From assembly GCF_014212175.1 (NCBI RefSeq), contig NZ_JACJVR010000096.1:1-48969 (forward strand): DNA of 48,969 bases, written 5' to 3'. Shown in pieces: positions 25,465 to 34,187 of this stretch (positions within the stretch are counted from its first letter, which is position 1; every line of letters starts with the position of its first letter). Below the pieces are notes generated by a model. The model was not told the DNA's origin, did no database searches, and was given only the letters and a program-made list of their open reading frames with translations. Position numbers and translations under genes: made by a program. This stretch comes from Cohnella xylanilytica. Its GTDB lineage: Bacteria > Bacillota > Bacilli > Paenibacillales > Paenibacillaceae.

Positions 25465-26575
25465 GGGCGGGCGCTCCTCTCGAGAGCGCCTGCTCCAGCT
25501 CTTGAAGCAGGCGCTCGTTCTCGCCGCGCAGGCGGACGGCGATGCGGAAGTGGCGCTCGCTCAGCCCTTGGAACAGGGAGGCGTCGCGGATCAGGATGCC
25601 GCGGCCGGCCAGATGGTCCTGCAGCGTCCGCGCCGTCCAGCCGGACGCGGCCGGCAGTTCGCCGAGCAAGTAGTTGACGTCGCTCGGGCAAGCTTCTATG
25701 CCGAGGGACCGCAGGCGGCCGGTCAGCCAGGGACGTTCCTCCCGCAGCCAGGCGCGGGTCCGTGCGGCGTACTCTCGCTCGTCCAGCACGGCTTCGCCGA
25801 TGCGCTGGGCGAGGAAGTTGACGCTCCACGGCGGCTGAAGCGCCCGGAGCTCCGCGATCCGCTTCGGGTGAGCGACCATGAAGCCGAGCCGGATGCCGGG
25901 GATCGCGTAGAACTTCGTCATCGAGCGGAACACGATCAGCCGTTCCGATTCCGCGGCTTCGCGGATGAGGGAGACGTCCTTTTCCTCCGGCACGAAGTCC
26001 ATGAACGCCTCGTCCAGCAGCAGAAGGGACGCGTTCCGTCGCAGCCGGTCGATCGTCTCGCGCGGGACGAGGCGGCCCGTCGGGTTGTTCGGATGGCCGA
26101 GGAAGACGCAATCGGGCCTGTCGACGCCGGGAGCGCCAGGGACGCTGATCGCCGAGTCGAGCTCCGCATCCGTCAGCAGATAGTCCCGCTCCTTCGCAAG
26201 CCGGGTCGTCCGGACAGCTACGCCCGCCTTCTTCAAGGCGTCTTCGTATTCCTTGAAGGAGGGCTGCGCCAGCAGCGCGCTTGCCGGACCGATGCCGCGT
26301 ACGGCCAGGTCGATCAGCTCGGCCGCCCCGTTGCCGACGAGGATGGCGTCCGGCGGGATGCCGTACTCCCGCGCCAGCTTGGCGCGCAGCCCCCGCACGG
26401 CCGGGTCCGGATAGCGGGCGATCTCGCGCCAATGATCGCGGAAGATCGCCCCGACCGCTTCCGGCGGCCCCGCCGGGTTCATGTTCGCGCTGAAGTCGAG
26501 CCACCCCGTCTCCGGCCGGCCGTAGCGCTCCTCGGCGGTGACCCAGTCTCCCCCGTGTCCGTATCTCTCGAGCAT
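25457..26575 (-). CDS. cobD: Threonine-phosphate decarboxylase (CobD type)
   Basis: A 372-residue PLP-dependent fold-type I enzyme related to histidinol-phosphate aminotransferase. It decarboxylates L-threonine O-3-phosphate to (R)-1-aminopropan-2-ol phosphate, the linker that joins the nucleotide loop to the corrin ring. Features include DFSANMNPAGPP near the N-terminus (residues 27-38), HPNNPTG (161-167), and the PLP lysine Lys221 in SMTKFYAIPGIRLG. DFSxNxNP distinguishes it from HisC. GGAGGGAGCGCG precedes the ATG. It follows cobS across a repeat-filled gap of 433 bases and overlaps cobQ by eight. Symbol follows Salmonella usage. Confidence 0.92.
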   Translation of the reverse strand: MLERYGHGGDWVTAEERYGRPETGWLDFSANMNPAGPPEAVGAIFRDHWREIARYPDPAVRGLRAKLAREYGIPPDAILVGNGAAELIDLAVRGIGPASALLAQPSFKEYEDALKKAGVAVRTTRLAKERDYLLTDAELDSAISVPGAPGVDRPDCVFLGHPNNPTGRLVPRETIDRLRRNASLLLLDEAFMDFVPEEKDVSLIREAAESERLIVFRSMTKFYAIPGIRLGFMVAHPKRIAELRALQPPWSVNFLAQRIGEAVLDEREYAARTRAWLREERPWLTGRLRSLGIEACPSDVNYLLGELPAASGWTARTLQDHLAGRGILIRDASLFQGLSERHFRIAVRLRGENERLLQELEQALSRGAPAHV

Positions 26576-26650
26576 CGCGCTCCCTCCTTCATTTCGCTAC
26601 CGTTTACCACTTATGCCACTGCACACGCGCCGAATGGGCGTGACCAGTCA

Positions 26651-26914
26651 ACTCTCTTTCGCGACACTTCGGCCAATTCGCCTCATGTGCGTCATCCAGT
26701 TACTCTCTTTCGCGACAATTCAGCCATTGCGCCTCATGTGAGTCGTCCGGTTACTCTCTTTTGCGAGACTTCGGCCAATGTGCCTCATGTGAGTCATCCA
26801 GTTACTCTCTTTCGTGAGACTTCGGCCAATTCGCCTCATGTGAGTAATCTGGTTACTCTCTTTCGCGACACTTCGACCAATTCGCCTCATGTGAGTCATC
26901 CAGTTACTCTCTTC
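26651..26914. repeat. 51-bp tandem repeat inside the cobalamin operon
   Basis: Five full units start at 26651, 26702, 26753, 26804 and 26855 with ACTCTCTTT, and a sixth begins at 26906 and breaks off after 9 bases. Exact 51-base spacing with about 85-95% identity. The unit length is a multiple of three and the minus strand stays open, giving a 17-residue repeat that starts MRRIGRS, but no ribosome binding site or typical protein is apparent. The array occupies most of the gap between cobS and cobD. No unique spacers, so it is not a CRISPR. Confidence 0.9.
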
Positions 26915-27008
26915 ATGCTTCCTCCGCAAACTGCGGACGATAAGGGCGCCCGCCTATCTCTTCGGCGAACTGCTCCCGGCAAGCTCCGCAAGACGATCTC
27001 CGGACAGC

Positions 27009-27842
27009 TCAAGCATTGTACACGTACGCGACGGCGGCGAGCAGGAGCGCGAGCTCGATGCACTCGTTCAGCGCGCCGTAGACGTCGCCGGTCAAGCCGC
27101 CGAGCTTGCGTGAGACGGCGAAGGCTACAAGCCAGCCGACTCCGTAGGCGACGGCGGCCATGACGAGCAGCGCGAGCGCGGCTTCGCCCGGCGGCCAGAT
27201 GCCGAAGGCGGCGAGCGCGGCCGCGGTGATCGCGCCCGCCAGAATGGCGGCCGCCAGCGCGTGCTTCGCCCCGGCGCCGCGGAACAGGCCGCCGAGGCCG
27301 CCGCCGCTTCCGGCCCGCGCATAGGGCCAGCCCGCGATCGCGGTCGCGAGGAACGCGCGGCTCCAGACCGGGATCGTCGCCAAAGCGAAGGCGACGAGCG
27401 CCCCCCGCGCCGGGAGCAGCGACGCGAGCAGCGCGACGCGCAGCAGCACCGAGAGCACGCCGGCGACGACGCCCATCGCGCCGACCCGGCTGTCCTTCAT
27501 GATCTCCAGCATCCGCTCCCGGGTCCGGTGGCTGAGCAGCCCGTCGGCCGTGTCCATCAGGCCGTCCAAGTGCAGCGCCCCGGACAGGCCGATCCATATT
27601 GTCGCTACCAGAACCGCGGCGACCCATGGAGGCAGCGCCAAGCCGAGCAGCCAACCGGCCAGCGCGAGCAGCAAGCCGATGACGAGCCCGGCCGCCGGGT
27701 AACACGCCACACTGCGGCGGAAGTCCACCTCCTCGCCGACGGCCCCCGCCAGCTTGGCCGGCACCGGCAGCCGCGTCAGAAATTGCAGCGCGGCCAGCCA
27801 AGCCTTCAACCCGTTCCGAACGCCAACGAGCACCAGACGCAC
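27009..27842 (-). CDS. cobS: Adenosylcobinamide-GDP ribazoletransferase
   Basis: A 277-residue polytopic membrane enzyme (cobalamin synthase) that joins adenosylcobinamide-GDP and alpha-ribazole. The motif HLDGLMDTADGLLS with metal-binding Asp residues is the family hallmark, followed by KDSRVGAMGV; RSVACYPAAGLVIG is near the N-terminus. About six membrane segments are visible and the sequence is very Ala/Leu/Gly-rich. The start is probably the GTG at 27842, after a GGGGGG stretch; this overlaps cbiB by 37 bases. Another GTG at 27833 is possible. It lies between cbiB and cobD. Confidence 0.9.
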   Translation of the reverse strand: MRLVLVGVRNGLKAWLAALQFLTRLPVPAKLAGAVGEEVDFRRSVACYPAAGLVIGLLLALAGWLLGLALPPWVAAVLVATIWIGLSGALHLDGLMDTADGLLSHRTRERMLEIMKDSRVGAMGVVAGVLSVLLRVALLASLLPARGALVAFALATIPVWSRAFLATAIAGWPYARAGSGGGLGGLFRGAGAKHALAAAILAGAITAAALAAFGIWPPGEAALALLVMAAVAYGVGWLVAFAVSRKLGGLTGDVYGALNECIELALLLAAVAYVYNA

Positions 27843-28867
27843 AGCAATCCCCCCGCGATGATATAGCTCACTCCGTACAGCAGCCGAACCGCCCGAACGA
27901 TGTCCCCGGCCTCGAGCGGGCGCAGAGGCCAGCCCATCCTCGCCCGCTCGCTGACCACGTCCCCGTAGCGGTTCGTGCCGCCGAGCTCGATGCCGAGAGC
28001 CCCCGCTACGGCGGACTCCGGAATGCCGCTGTTCGGGCTCGGATGCAGCCGGGCGAACTTCCGGACGGCGCGCCTCGCGCCCGCCGACGCCCGCAACCCT
28101 GCCCAGCCCGCCCGGCCCGACCAGCTCGCCAGTCCCGCTCGGCCCATTCCGCTCGCTCGGCCCGCTCCGCTCGCCCCGGCCGCCGCCGCAAGAGCGAGCA
28201 GCCAGCCGGTCGCCCGCGCCGGCAGCCAATTAAGAACGTCGTCCAGCCGAGCCGACGCCCAGCCGAAAAACCGATACTTCTCGTTCCGATACCCGACCAT
28301 CGAATCGAGCGTGTTCGCCGCCCGGTACAGCATCGCCAGCGGCGCCGCCCCGAGCAGCGCGAACGCGAGCGGCGAGACGAAGGCGTCCACCGTGTTCTCG
28401 GCCACCGTCTCCACCGCCGCCCGCGACACTTCCTTCTCGTCCAGCGAATGCGTGTCCCGGCCGACGATCCAGCCGACCTTCTCCCGCGCTTCCTTCAAGT
28501 CGCCCCGGACGAGAGGCTCGTACACCCGCATCGCCGCCTGCTTCAGCCCCTTCACCGCGAACGTCGTCGAGACGAACCAGACGTTCGCCGCGAAGCCGAG
28601 CCAAGGATGAACCCATGTCGCAAGCGCCGCGATCCCCCACATCGCCCCGAACGAGATGAGCGTGACGGCCAGCGCCAGAACGACGCCCGCGAGCCTCTTC
28701 CTCCGGGCACCGTCGCCCGGACGGAGCAAAACGCGTTCGAGCCGGGAGATCAGCTTGCCGATCCATACGACCGGATGCGGAATCCGCGCGGGATCGCCGA
28801 CGAGCCAGTCGACGACGACCGCGAGCAGAACCATCAGGACCGTATCCTTAACCGAGTAGAAAATCAT
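27806..28867 (-). CDS. cbiB: Adenosylcobinamide-phosphate synthase (CbiB)
   Basis: A 353-residue membrane enzyme that attaches aminopropanol phosphate to adenosylcobyric acid. Family motifs are WLVGDPARIPHPVVWIGKLI (residues 21-40), VGRDTHSLD (135-143), the ETVAENTVDAFVSPL segment (153-167), NTLDSMVGYRNEKYRFFGWASARLDD (185-210), and HPSPNSGIPES (275-285). Between residues about 228 and 262 an Ala/Gly/Arg-rich low-complexity insert replaces the normally shorter linker; it is encoded by degenerate CCCGCTCGGCC-like DNA. Its ATG overlaps the cobU stop by four bases, and its 3' end overlaps cobS. Confidence 0.93.
   Translation of the reverse strand: MIFYSVKDTVLMVLLAVVVDWLVGDPARIPHPVVWIGKLISRLERVLLRPGDGARRKRLAGVVLALAVTLISFGAMWGIAALATWVHPWLGFAANVWFVSTTFAVKGLKQAAMRVYEPLVRGDLKEAREKVGWIVGRDTHSLDEKEVSRAAVETVAENTVDAFVSPLAFALLGAAPLAMLYRAANTLDSMVGYRNEKYRFFGWASARLDDVLNWLPARATGWLLALAAAAGASGAGRASGMGRAGLASWSGRAGWAGLRASAGARRAVRKFARLHPSPNSGIPESAVAGALGIELGGTNRYGDVVSERARMGWPLRPLEAGDIVRAVRLLYGVSYIIAGGLLCVWCSLAFGTG
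28082..28186. repeat. Low-complexity repeat tract within cbiB
   Basis: A run of degenerate GCCCGGCCC/GCTCGGCCC/GCTCGCC units inside cbiB that encodes the Ala/Gly/Arg-rich insert. The reading frame is kept. It looks like a local expansion rather than a conserved part of the enzyme. Confidence 0.6.
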
Positions 28868-29430
28868 GAACGATCTTCCGGCCAGCGGTAAGTGATCCGG
28901 CGAAGCTCGACGGGAATGCCGGCCGTCACAAGGAACACTTCGTCGCTGACCGAGGCGATCCGCTGGTTCAGAATGCCGGCTAAATCCCGGTACAGCCGGC
29001 CGAGCGGATATTCGGGCACGATGCCGTCCCCGACCTCGTTCGTGACGAGAATCGCCCGGCCGGGATACGCCTCCAGCGTCTTCCGCAGCTCCTCGATTCG
29101 CGGCATCACCCGCCGCTCGGCCTCTTCTCCCTCGTCCTCCTTCTCGAGGAGGACGTTCGTCAGCCAGAGAGTGAGGCAATCGACGAGCACGACGGGAGCC
29201 GACGACGCGCGGCGAAGGGCCCCGACCAAATCGAGCGGTTCCTCGATCGTCTCCCAGCGGAAGCCCGTTCTCTCCCTCTGGCTGCGATGATGGGCGATTC
29301 GATCCCGCATTCCGGCGTCGAGCGCCTGAGCCGTTGCGATATAAATGCCTCTCTCCGCTTGATGAGCGGCGTATTTCTCGGCGAAGGAGCTCTTGCCGCT
29401 GCGAGCTCCGCCCGTTACCAGAACGACCAT
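28864..29430 (-). CDS. cobU: Adenosylcobinamide kinase / guanylyltransferase (CobU)
   Basis: A 188-residue bifunctional enzyme that phosphorylates adenosylcobinamide and transfers GMP to it. The P-loop GGARSGKS is at residues 7-14, the HHR-xx-R motif at about 47-52 carries the guanylylated histidine, and VDCLTLWLTNVL and LVTNEVGDGIVPE are typical. An acidic Glu-rich stretch near residues 96-105 is a little longer than usual. It lies 57 bases after cobT and overlaps cbiB by four bases. Confidence 0.93.
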   Translation of the reverse strand: MVVLVTGGARSGKSSFAEKYAAHQAERGIYIATAQALDAGMRDRIAHHRSQRERTGFRWETIEEPLDLVGALRRASSAPVVLVDCLTLWLTNVLLEKEDEGEEAERRVMPRIEELRKTLEAYPGRAILVTNEVGDGIVPEYPLGRLYRDLAGILNQRIASVSDEVFLVTAGIPVELRRITYRWPEDRS

Positions 29431-29487
29431 CTTCTCCGTCTCCTCCTCCGGGATGTCCCGATCATCCCGATCATCCGATCGTCCCGA

Positions 29488-30537
29488 TCAGCCTTCCGAG
29501 ATGCCCGCGCTGTCGAAAGTCGCCATCTGGCTCAGCACGTTGCAGGCCGCGTCGATCACGGGAAACGCGAGCGCCGCTCCCGTCCCTTCGCCCAGCCTCA
29601 TCTCCAGGTTCAGCATCGGCTCGAGGCCGAGCTCCCGAAGCGCCAGGCGATGCCCCCGCTCCTCCGACAGATGCGAGGGAATCAGGTACTCCCGCGCGAT
29701 CGGAGCGAAGCGCACGGCGGCGATCGCCGCCACGGTCGAGATGAAGCCGTCGATCACGACCGGCACGCCTCTCGCCGCCGCTCCCAGAATCAAACCCGCC
29801 AAGCCAGCGATCTCGAGCCCCCCGACCTTGGCGATAACGTCCAGAACGTCGTCCCGGTTCGGCCGGTTCGTCTCGATCGCCCGCTTCACGGTCTCGTACT
29901 TGCGACGCAGCCCTTCGTCGTCCAAGCCGGTTCCGCGCCCGACGGCCTCCGCCGGGTCGAGCTCCCCGAACACGGCGAGCATCGCCGCGCTGGGCGTCGT
30001 ATTGCCGATGCCCATCTCTCCGGTCGCCAGCAGCCCGATGCCGCGCGCGGCCAGCTCTTCCGCCAGCCCGATGCCGACCTCGACCGCCCGGGCCGCTTCG
30101 TCCCGCGTCATCGCCGCTCCGCGCGCCAGATTGGCCGTTCCCGCCCGAACCTTGCGAACGAGCAAGCTCTCATGCGCTACCTCGCTCTTCACCCCGATGT
30201 CGACGCAGACCACTTCCGCTCCCGCTTGGCGGGCCAGCACGTTGATCGCCGCTCCTCCGGCCAGGAAGTTGAGCACCATCTGCCCGGTGACCTCCTGCGG
30301 GAACGCGCTGACCCCTTCCTCGCACACGCCGTGGTCGGCCGCCATGACGACGACCGCCTTCCGCGGCGGCCGATCGACGGTCGCGCCCGCGATCCCCGCC
30401 AGCTGCACCGCCAGCGACTCGAGCCGCCCGAGGCTCCCGGGCGGCTTCGTCAGACGGCCGAGCCTGCGCTCCGTCTCCTTCATGGCCGCCTCGTCGAGCG
30501 GCCTTATCGCTTCTATCGTTTGCCGAAGCTTGTCCAT
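29488..30537 (-). CDS. cobT: Nicotinate-nucleotide-dimethylbenzimidazole phosphoribosyltransferase
   Basis: A 349-residue enzyme that makes alpha-ribazole phosphate from nicotinate mononucleotide and a lower-ligand base. Motifs include LTKPPGSLGRLE near the N-terminus, VMAADHGVCEEGVSAFPQEVT, GEMGIGNTT, and the C-terminal MRLGEGTGAAL with the catalytic Glu. The ATG at 30537 is preceded seven bases upstream by GGAGGG; an ATG 14 codons earlier has a poor site. It follows the BtuD-like ATPase after about 130 bases that carry short CAGTTCCG-like repeats but no gene. It is the first biosynthetic gene after the uptake genes. Confidence 0.93.
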   Translation of the reverse strand: MDKLRQTIEAIRPLDEAAMKETERRLGRLTKPPGSLGRLESLAVQLAGIAGATVDRPPRKAVVVMAADHGVCEEGVSAFPQEVTGQMVLNFLAGGAAINVLARQAGAEVVCVDIGVKSEVAHESLLVRKVRAGTANLARGAAMTRDEAARAVEVGIGLAEELAARGIGLLATGEMGIGNTTPSAAMLAVFGELDPAEAVGRGTGLDDEGLRRKYETVKRAIETNRPNRDDVLDVIAKVGGLEIAGLAGLILGAAARGVPVVIDGFISTVAAIAAVRFAPIAREYLIPSHLSEERGHRLALRELGLEPMLNLEMRLGEGTGAALAFPVIDAACNVLSQMATFDSAGISEG

Positions 30538-30666
30538 ATCCAGTCCCTCCACCGTATGAATTCCGAACACGTCCGTCATCCCTGCCGCACCGCCGTCGGC
30601 CCGTTAATCATCCCGGCAGTTCCGTCAGTTCTGGCAGTTCCGACAGTCCCAGCAGTTCCGTATCGC

Positions 30667-31506
30667 TTATCCTCTTCGGCTAACGTCGACCCGACCGTTA
30701 TCCCGGTCTTCCCCCGCGAGCCGCTTCTCCCAACCGCCCGGCTGCAGCATCACCTGCGGCACGCCGCGGATGGGATGCTCCGTCACGATCGGGGCAATCC
30801 CGTACACGTCCGCCAGCTTCTCCGGAGTCAGAATGTCGCGGGGCTCCCCAATTCCGACAACCCGCCCGCGATGCAGCAGCAGCAGCCGGTCGCAGTAGAG
30901 CGCCGCCAGATTCAGGTCGTGTAGCACGGCGATTACGGTCAAGCCCGCTTCCCGCCGCCACTCCTGGATCCGATCCATCAGTTGAATCTGCCGCCCGATG
31001 TCCAGGTACGTCGTCGGCTCGTCAAGCATAAGCAGCTCCGGCTCCTGCGCCATCACCTTGGCGAGCGCGACCCGCTGCTTCTCGCCGCCGCTCAGATGCT
31101 CCAGCGTCCGTTCGGCGAGCCCGGTCAAGTCGAGCTTATCGAGAATGGCGTCCAGAAGCCCGCCCGGCTCGCCTTCCTCGTCCCCGAGCCAGTTCTGGTA
31201 CGGGTAACGGCCCATCTCGACGACCTCGCGAACCGTGAACCCGACCGCGGGCAGCGCCTCCTGCTCCAGCATCGCCATGCGGCGGGCCAGCTCCTTGCGC
31301 GCGTAATCCCGGACCGGCTTGCCTCCGAACCGGACCTCCCCGCCTTCCGGATCGTCCACGCCGGAGAGCAGCTTCAGCAGCGTCGACTTCCCGCTTCCGT
31401 TCGGCCCGATAATGCCGAAGCACTCGCCGCCGCGCACGGAGAAGCCGACGTCGTCCAGCACGCGCCTTCCCGAGAACGACATGCGCACCTTATCCGCATC
31501 GATCAT
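30667..31506 (-). CDS. btuD: Cobalamin/corrinoid ABC transporter ATP-binding protein
   Basis: A 279-residue FecCD-type ATPase. Walker A is GPNGSGKST at residues 34-42, the signature is LSGGEKQRV, and Walker B is LLMLDEPTTYLD followed by the switch VLHDLNLAALYCD. By sequence alone it belongs to the iron-siderophore/heme/cobalamin group; the cobalamin assignment rests on its position directly behind a cobalamin riboswitch and before cob genes. GGAGG seven bases upstream supports the ATG. It is separated from btuC by a 132-base gap rich in CCGCTCC/CCACCTTC-like short repeats, in which I see no gene. Confidence 0.87.
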   Translation of the reverse strand: MIDADKVRMSFSGRRVLDDVGFSVRGGECFGIIGPNGSGKSTLLKLLSGVDDPEGGEVRFGGKPVRDYARKELARRMAMLEQEALPAVGFTVREVVEMGRYPYQNWLGDEEGEPGGLLDAILDKLDLTGLAERTLEHLSGGEKQRVALAKVMAQEPELLMLDEPTTYLDIGRQIQLMDRIQEWRREAGLTVIAVLHDLNLAALYCDRLLLLHRGRVVGIGEPRDILTPEKLADVYGIAPIVTEHPIRGVPQVMLQPGGWEKRLAGEDRDNGRVDVSRRG

Positions 31507-31638
31507 CCGCTCGCCTCCTTCGTCACGCCGTCCTCTTCCATTCGCCGCTCCGCCACCTTCGCTCCGCCCACCTTCAGCGCCGGCCACTTTCCCGGAGCGA
31601 CCGGCGATCCAAGCTTCCTTTTTTCCAACACCGCGCCA

Positions 31639-32676
31639 TTAAGCCCTCGCCTTCTTCCTCCGCAGCAGGTACGCGAAGAACGGCGCCCCGATGAACGCCG
31701 TGACGACGCCGATCGGAACCTCCGTCGGACTCAGCACCGTGCGCGCCAGCGTGTCCGCCCATACCATGTACGTGCCGCCGAGCACCGCCGACAGCGGAAT
31801 GAGCAGCCGGTAGTCCGGCCCCGCCATGAGCCGCACCAGATGCGGAACGACGAGCCCGACGAACCCGATCGTCCCGGCGATCGACACCGCGCCGGCTGTC
31901 ATCAGCGTGCTGACGACGAGAACGACGATCTTCGTCCGTTCGACGCGGACGCCCAGGTGGGCGGCCTGCCTCTCGCCGAGCGCGAACAGGTTTAGCGAGC
32001 GGGCATAGAACATCAGCACGACGAAGCCCACGATCAAGTACGGCAGCAGCGCCCCGACGAACGGCCAGCCGCGGAGGGCGAGGCTGCCCAGCATCCAGAA
32101 GACGATCTGGTTGACGACCTTATCCGAGATCGACACCATGAACGACACCATCGATCCTAGAAAAGCCTGCAAAACGACCCCGGAGAGCAGAAGCGTCTCC
32201 ATCCGGATTTTGCCGTTCTCGCTCGCGAGCCGGAGCACGACGAACAAGCTGACCAGTCCGGTGCCGAACGCGACGACGGGAATCGTCCACTGGCCGAGTC
32301 CCGCGAATTGCATGCCCGTCAGCATAAGGAAGGCGGCGCCCACCGCCGATCCCGAAGCGACGCCCAGCGTGTACGGGTCGGCGAGCGGATTGCGCAGAAC
32401 ACCCTGAAAACCCGCCCCCGCCAACGACAAGCAAGCGCCGACGAGAATGTCCAGCGCGACGCGGGGCAAGCGGATTTTCAGAATGATCTGCTCCGAGGAT
32501 ACCGGCCAGACGGCCTCCGTCCAGGAGGACAGCCCCGGCACCTGGTGCAGCAGAATGCCCCAGACGTCGGACAAAGGGACGCGCGGACGCGCCGCTCCGA
32601 TCGAGAGGCTGACGACGGCGGAGAAGAGAAGGAGCAGCGCTCCCGCTCCTCCCCATAGCCACAGTCTGCGATTCAT
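31639..32676 (-). CDS. btuC: Cobalamin/corrinoid ABC transporter permease
   Basis: A 345-residue FecCD family permease with about ten transmembrane helices. Hallmarks are LPRVALDILVGACLSLAGAGFQGVLRNPLADPYTLGVASG near residues 70-110, the loop GERQAAHLGV, and the coupling segment IGFVGLVVPHLVRLMAGPDYR. The ATG directly follows the btuF stop codon, so translation is probably coupled; GGTGAAG is inside the end of btuF. It should form the homodimeric channel with the adjacent ATPase and binding protein. Confidence 0.88.
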   Translation of the reverse strand: MNRRLWLWGGAGALLLLFSAVVSLSIGAARPRVPLSDVWGILLHQVPGLSSWTEAVWPVSSEQIILKIRLPRVALDILVGACLSLAGAGFQGVLRNPLADPYTLGVASGSAVGAAFLMLTGMQFAGLGQWTIPVVAFGTGLVSLFVVLRLASENGKIRMETLLLSGVVLQAFLGSMVSFMVSISDKVVNQIVFWMLGSLALRGWPFVGALLPYLIVGFVVLMFYARSLNLFALGERQAAHLGVRVERTKIVVLVVSTLMTAGAVSIAGTIGFVGLVVPHLVRLMAGPDYRLLIPLSAVLGGTYMVWADTLARTVLSPTEVPIGVVTAFIGAPFFAYLLRRKKARA

Positions 32677-33717
32677 TTACTTCACCAGATCCGGATAGAT
32701 CGCCTTGGCCACGTCCAGCAGGCCTTGGGTGATTCTCGGGCCCGGACGGGACAGGATGTCCTGGTCCACGCCGACGACGCGGCCGTTCTTGATCGCCGCG
32801 ATCTGATCCCAGCCGCTTCTTCCGCGGATGATCTCTTCGAGCGTCTTGCCGGACTTGTCGTCCGTGACGCCGAGCGTGAACAGGATGACGTCGGGGTTGC
32901 TCTGCACGATTTTCTCTTCGCTGATCTCGTTCCAGCCCGTCGTGTCGCCCGCGATGTTGACGCCGCCCGCGATCGTGATCAGCTCGTCCATGAACTCGCC
33001 CTTGCCGACCGTCCAGCCCGGAGCGAACTCGACATACACCTTCTTCTTCTCTTCCGGCTTGACGGAGGCGACCGCGTCCTGCACCTTCTTCACGTCTTCC
33101 TTCATGGAAGCGACGAGAGCTTCGGCTTCCGTCTGGCGGTCGGTGACGACGCCCAGGTCGAGAATGTCCTGCATGATGTCGTCCAGCGTCTTCGGCTCGG
33201 TCTTGTACAGGTTCAGCTTCAGCCCGCGCAGCTTCTGCACGACTTCGTCCGGCATCGAGATGCCCGTCACGACAAGATCCGGCGTCAGGCCGACGATCGC
33301 TTCCTCGTTCGGCTTCGTGATGCCGCCGACCTTCTGCTTATCCTTCGTCTCCTCCGGATAGTTGTCGTAGTCGGAGACGCCGACGATCTTGTCGCCGAGT
33401 CCGAGCGCGAACAGAATCTCCGTCTCGGCCGGGGACGTCGACACGATGCGCTCCGGCGCCTTGTCGAACGTGAACGTCTGGCCGGTCGCGTCCTGAACGG
33501 TGAGCGGGTATTCCGTCTTCTTGGCGCCTTCGCTGGCCGGCGCGGAAGCGGACGGGCTGGCCGAAGCAGACTCCGTCGCCGCCGGAGCGGAGGCCGAAGC
33601 GGAAGGCGAACCGGAGGCTCCGGCGTTCGTCTCGTCGTTCTTCGAGCCGCAGCCCGCGACGAGCGCGAGCAGCAGCGCGGCCGTCAGGATCAATCCCCAA
33701 TTGCGTAAAATCTTCAT
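32677..33717 (-). CDS. btuF: Cobalamin/corrinoid-binding lipoprotein
   Basis: A 346-residue substrate-binding lipoprotein of the BtuF/FhuD class. The lipobox LVAGC has Cys23. A Ser/Ala/Pro-rich spacer runs from about residue 33 to 63, then the helical-backbone binding domain with PERIVSTSPAETEILFALGLGDKIVGVSDYDNYP and GGITKPNEEAIVGLTPDLVV, typical of BtuF. It is the first gene after the cobalamin riboswitch and its terminator, which strongly supports a corrinoid ligand. AGGAGAAGGGGAAG lies upstream of the ATG. Confidence 0.9.
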   Translation of the reverse strand: MKILRNWGLILTAALLLALVAGCGSKNDETNAGASGSPSASASAPAATESASASPSASAPASEGAKKTEYPLTVQDATGQTFTFDKAPERIVSTSPAETEILFALGLGDKIVGVSDYDNYPEETKDKQKVGGITKPNEEAIVGLTPDLVVTGISMPDEVVQKLRGLKLNLYKTEPKTLDDIMQDILDLGVVTDRQTEAEALVASMKEDVKKVQDAVASVKPEEKKKVYVEFAPGWTVGKGEFMDELITIAGGVNIAGDTTGWNEISEEKIVQSNPDVILFTLGVTDDKSGKTLEEIIRGRSGWDQIAAIKNGRVVGVDQDILSRPGPRITQGLLDVAKAIYPDLVK

Positions 33718-33800
33718 CTGAATCTCTTCCCCTTCTCCTGGCATGAATGATGGCGAGAAGCGCTTGAACCCCGGGCCGAGTCGCGCCGGAAGAAGCCCGT

Positions 33801-33843
33801 ACAAAAGAAGGCCCCCTGCTTCCGTCGTGGAAACAGGGGGCCA
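33801..33843 (-). terminator. Riboswitch-controlled terminator before btuF
   Basis: GGCCCCCTG pairs with CAGGGGGCC (33842-33810), followed on the minus strand by TTCTTTTG. It stands between the cobalamin riboswitch and btuF, the expected place for a ligand-dependent terminator. Confidence 0.85.
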
Positions 33844-33966
33844 GCCAATCAGGTAAAAGGGAACTCGCGGGCGCTGGACGGCCGCGCCGGGGCGCGGACG
33901 ATCGGCTCGCCGTTCCATGGAATTCCCGATATAGCCGGTCCTTTCCGCGAAGGGTTCCTTGGCTCA

Positions 33967-34150
33967 GCGGGCAGGCAGGTTTCCTGGCTGCCGGATCGCG
34001 GCGCTCCTCGCCTTCCCATTCCGCATAACGGGAACAGTGGCGTCGCTGAGGAGAGCCTCCGGTTTACAGTGGCGGGACCGCGCCGGATTCGCACCGGCTT
34101 CCCTTTTAACCTTGCCGCTCCGCGAAGGACGGCAAGGCACCTGCTCGCTA
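33967..34150 (-). promoter_or_regulatory. Cobalamin (B12) riboswitch
   Basis: Read on the minus strand, the conserved elements appear in order: AGGTGCC (34142-34136), AAGCCGGTGCGAATCCGGC (about 34104-34084), GGTCCCGCCACTGTAA (about 34078-34063), and the B12 box AGCCAGGAAACCTGCC (33989-33974). All are hallmarks of the cobalamin riboswitch aptamer. A terminator follows before btuF, so cobalamin should switch off the whole uptake and biosynthesis operon. End points are approximate. Confidence 0.95.
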
Positions 34151-34187
34151 TGAATATTCCGTGGATCAAGCATCGTCGCTTTACGAA

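Noticed and set aside
23821..25677. A 618-codon plus-strand frame opposite cobQ and part of cobD
   Set aside because: It is Arg/Asp/Val-rich with no motif, and is the expected antisense product of GC-rich coding DNA. cobQ motifs are clear on the other strand.
26651..26914. CRISPR array
   Set aside because: Units are directly adjoining 51-bp repeats without unique spacers, and no cas genes are near.
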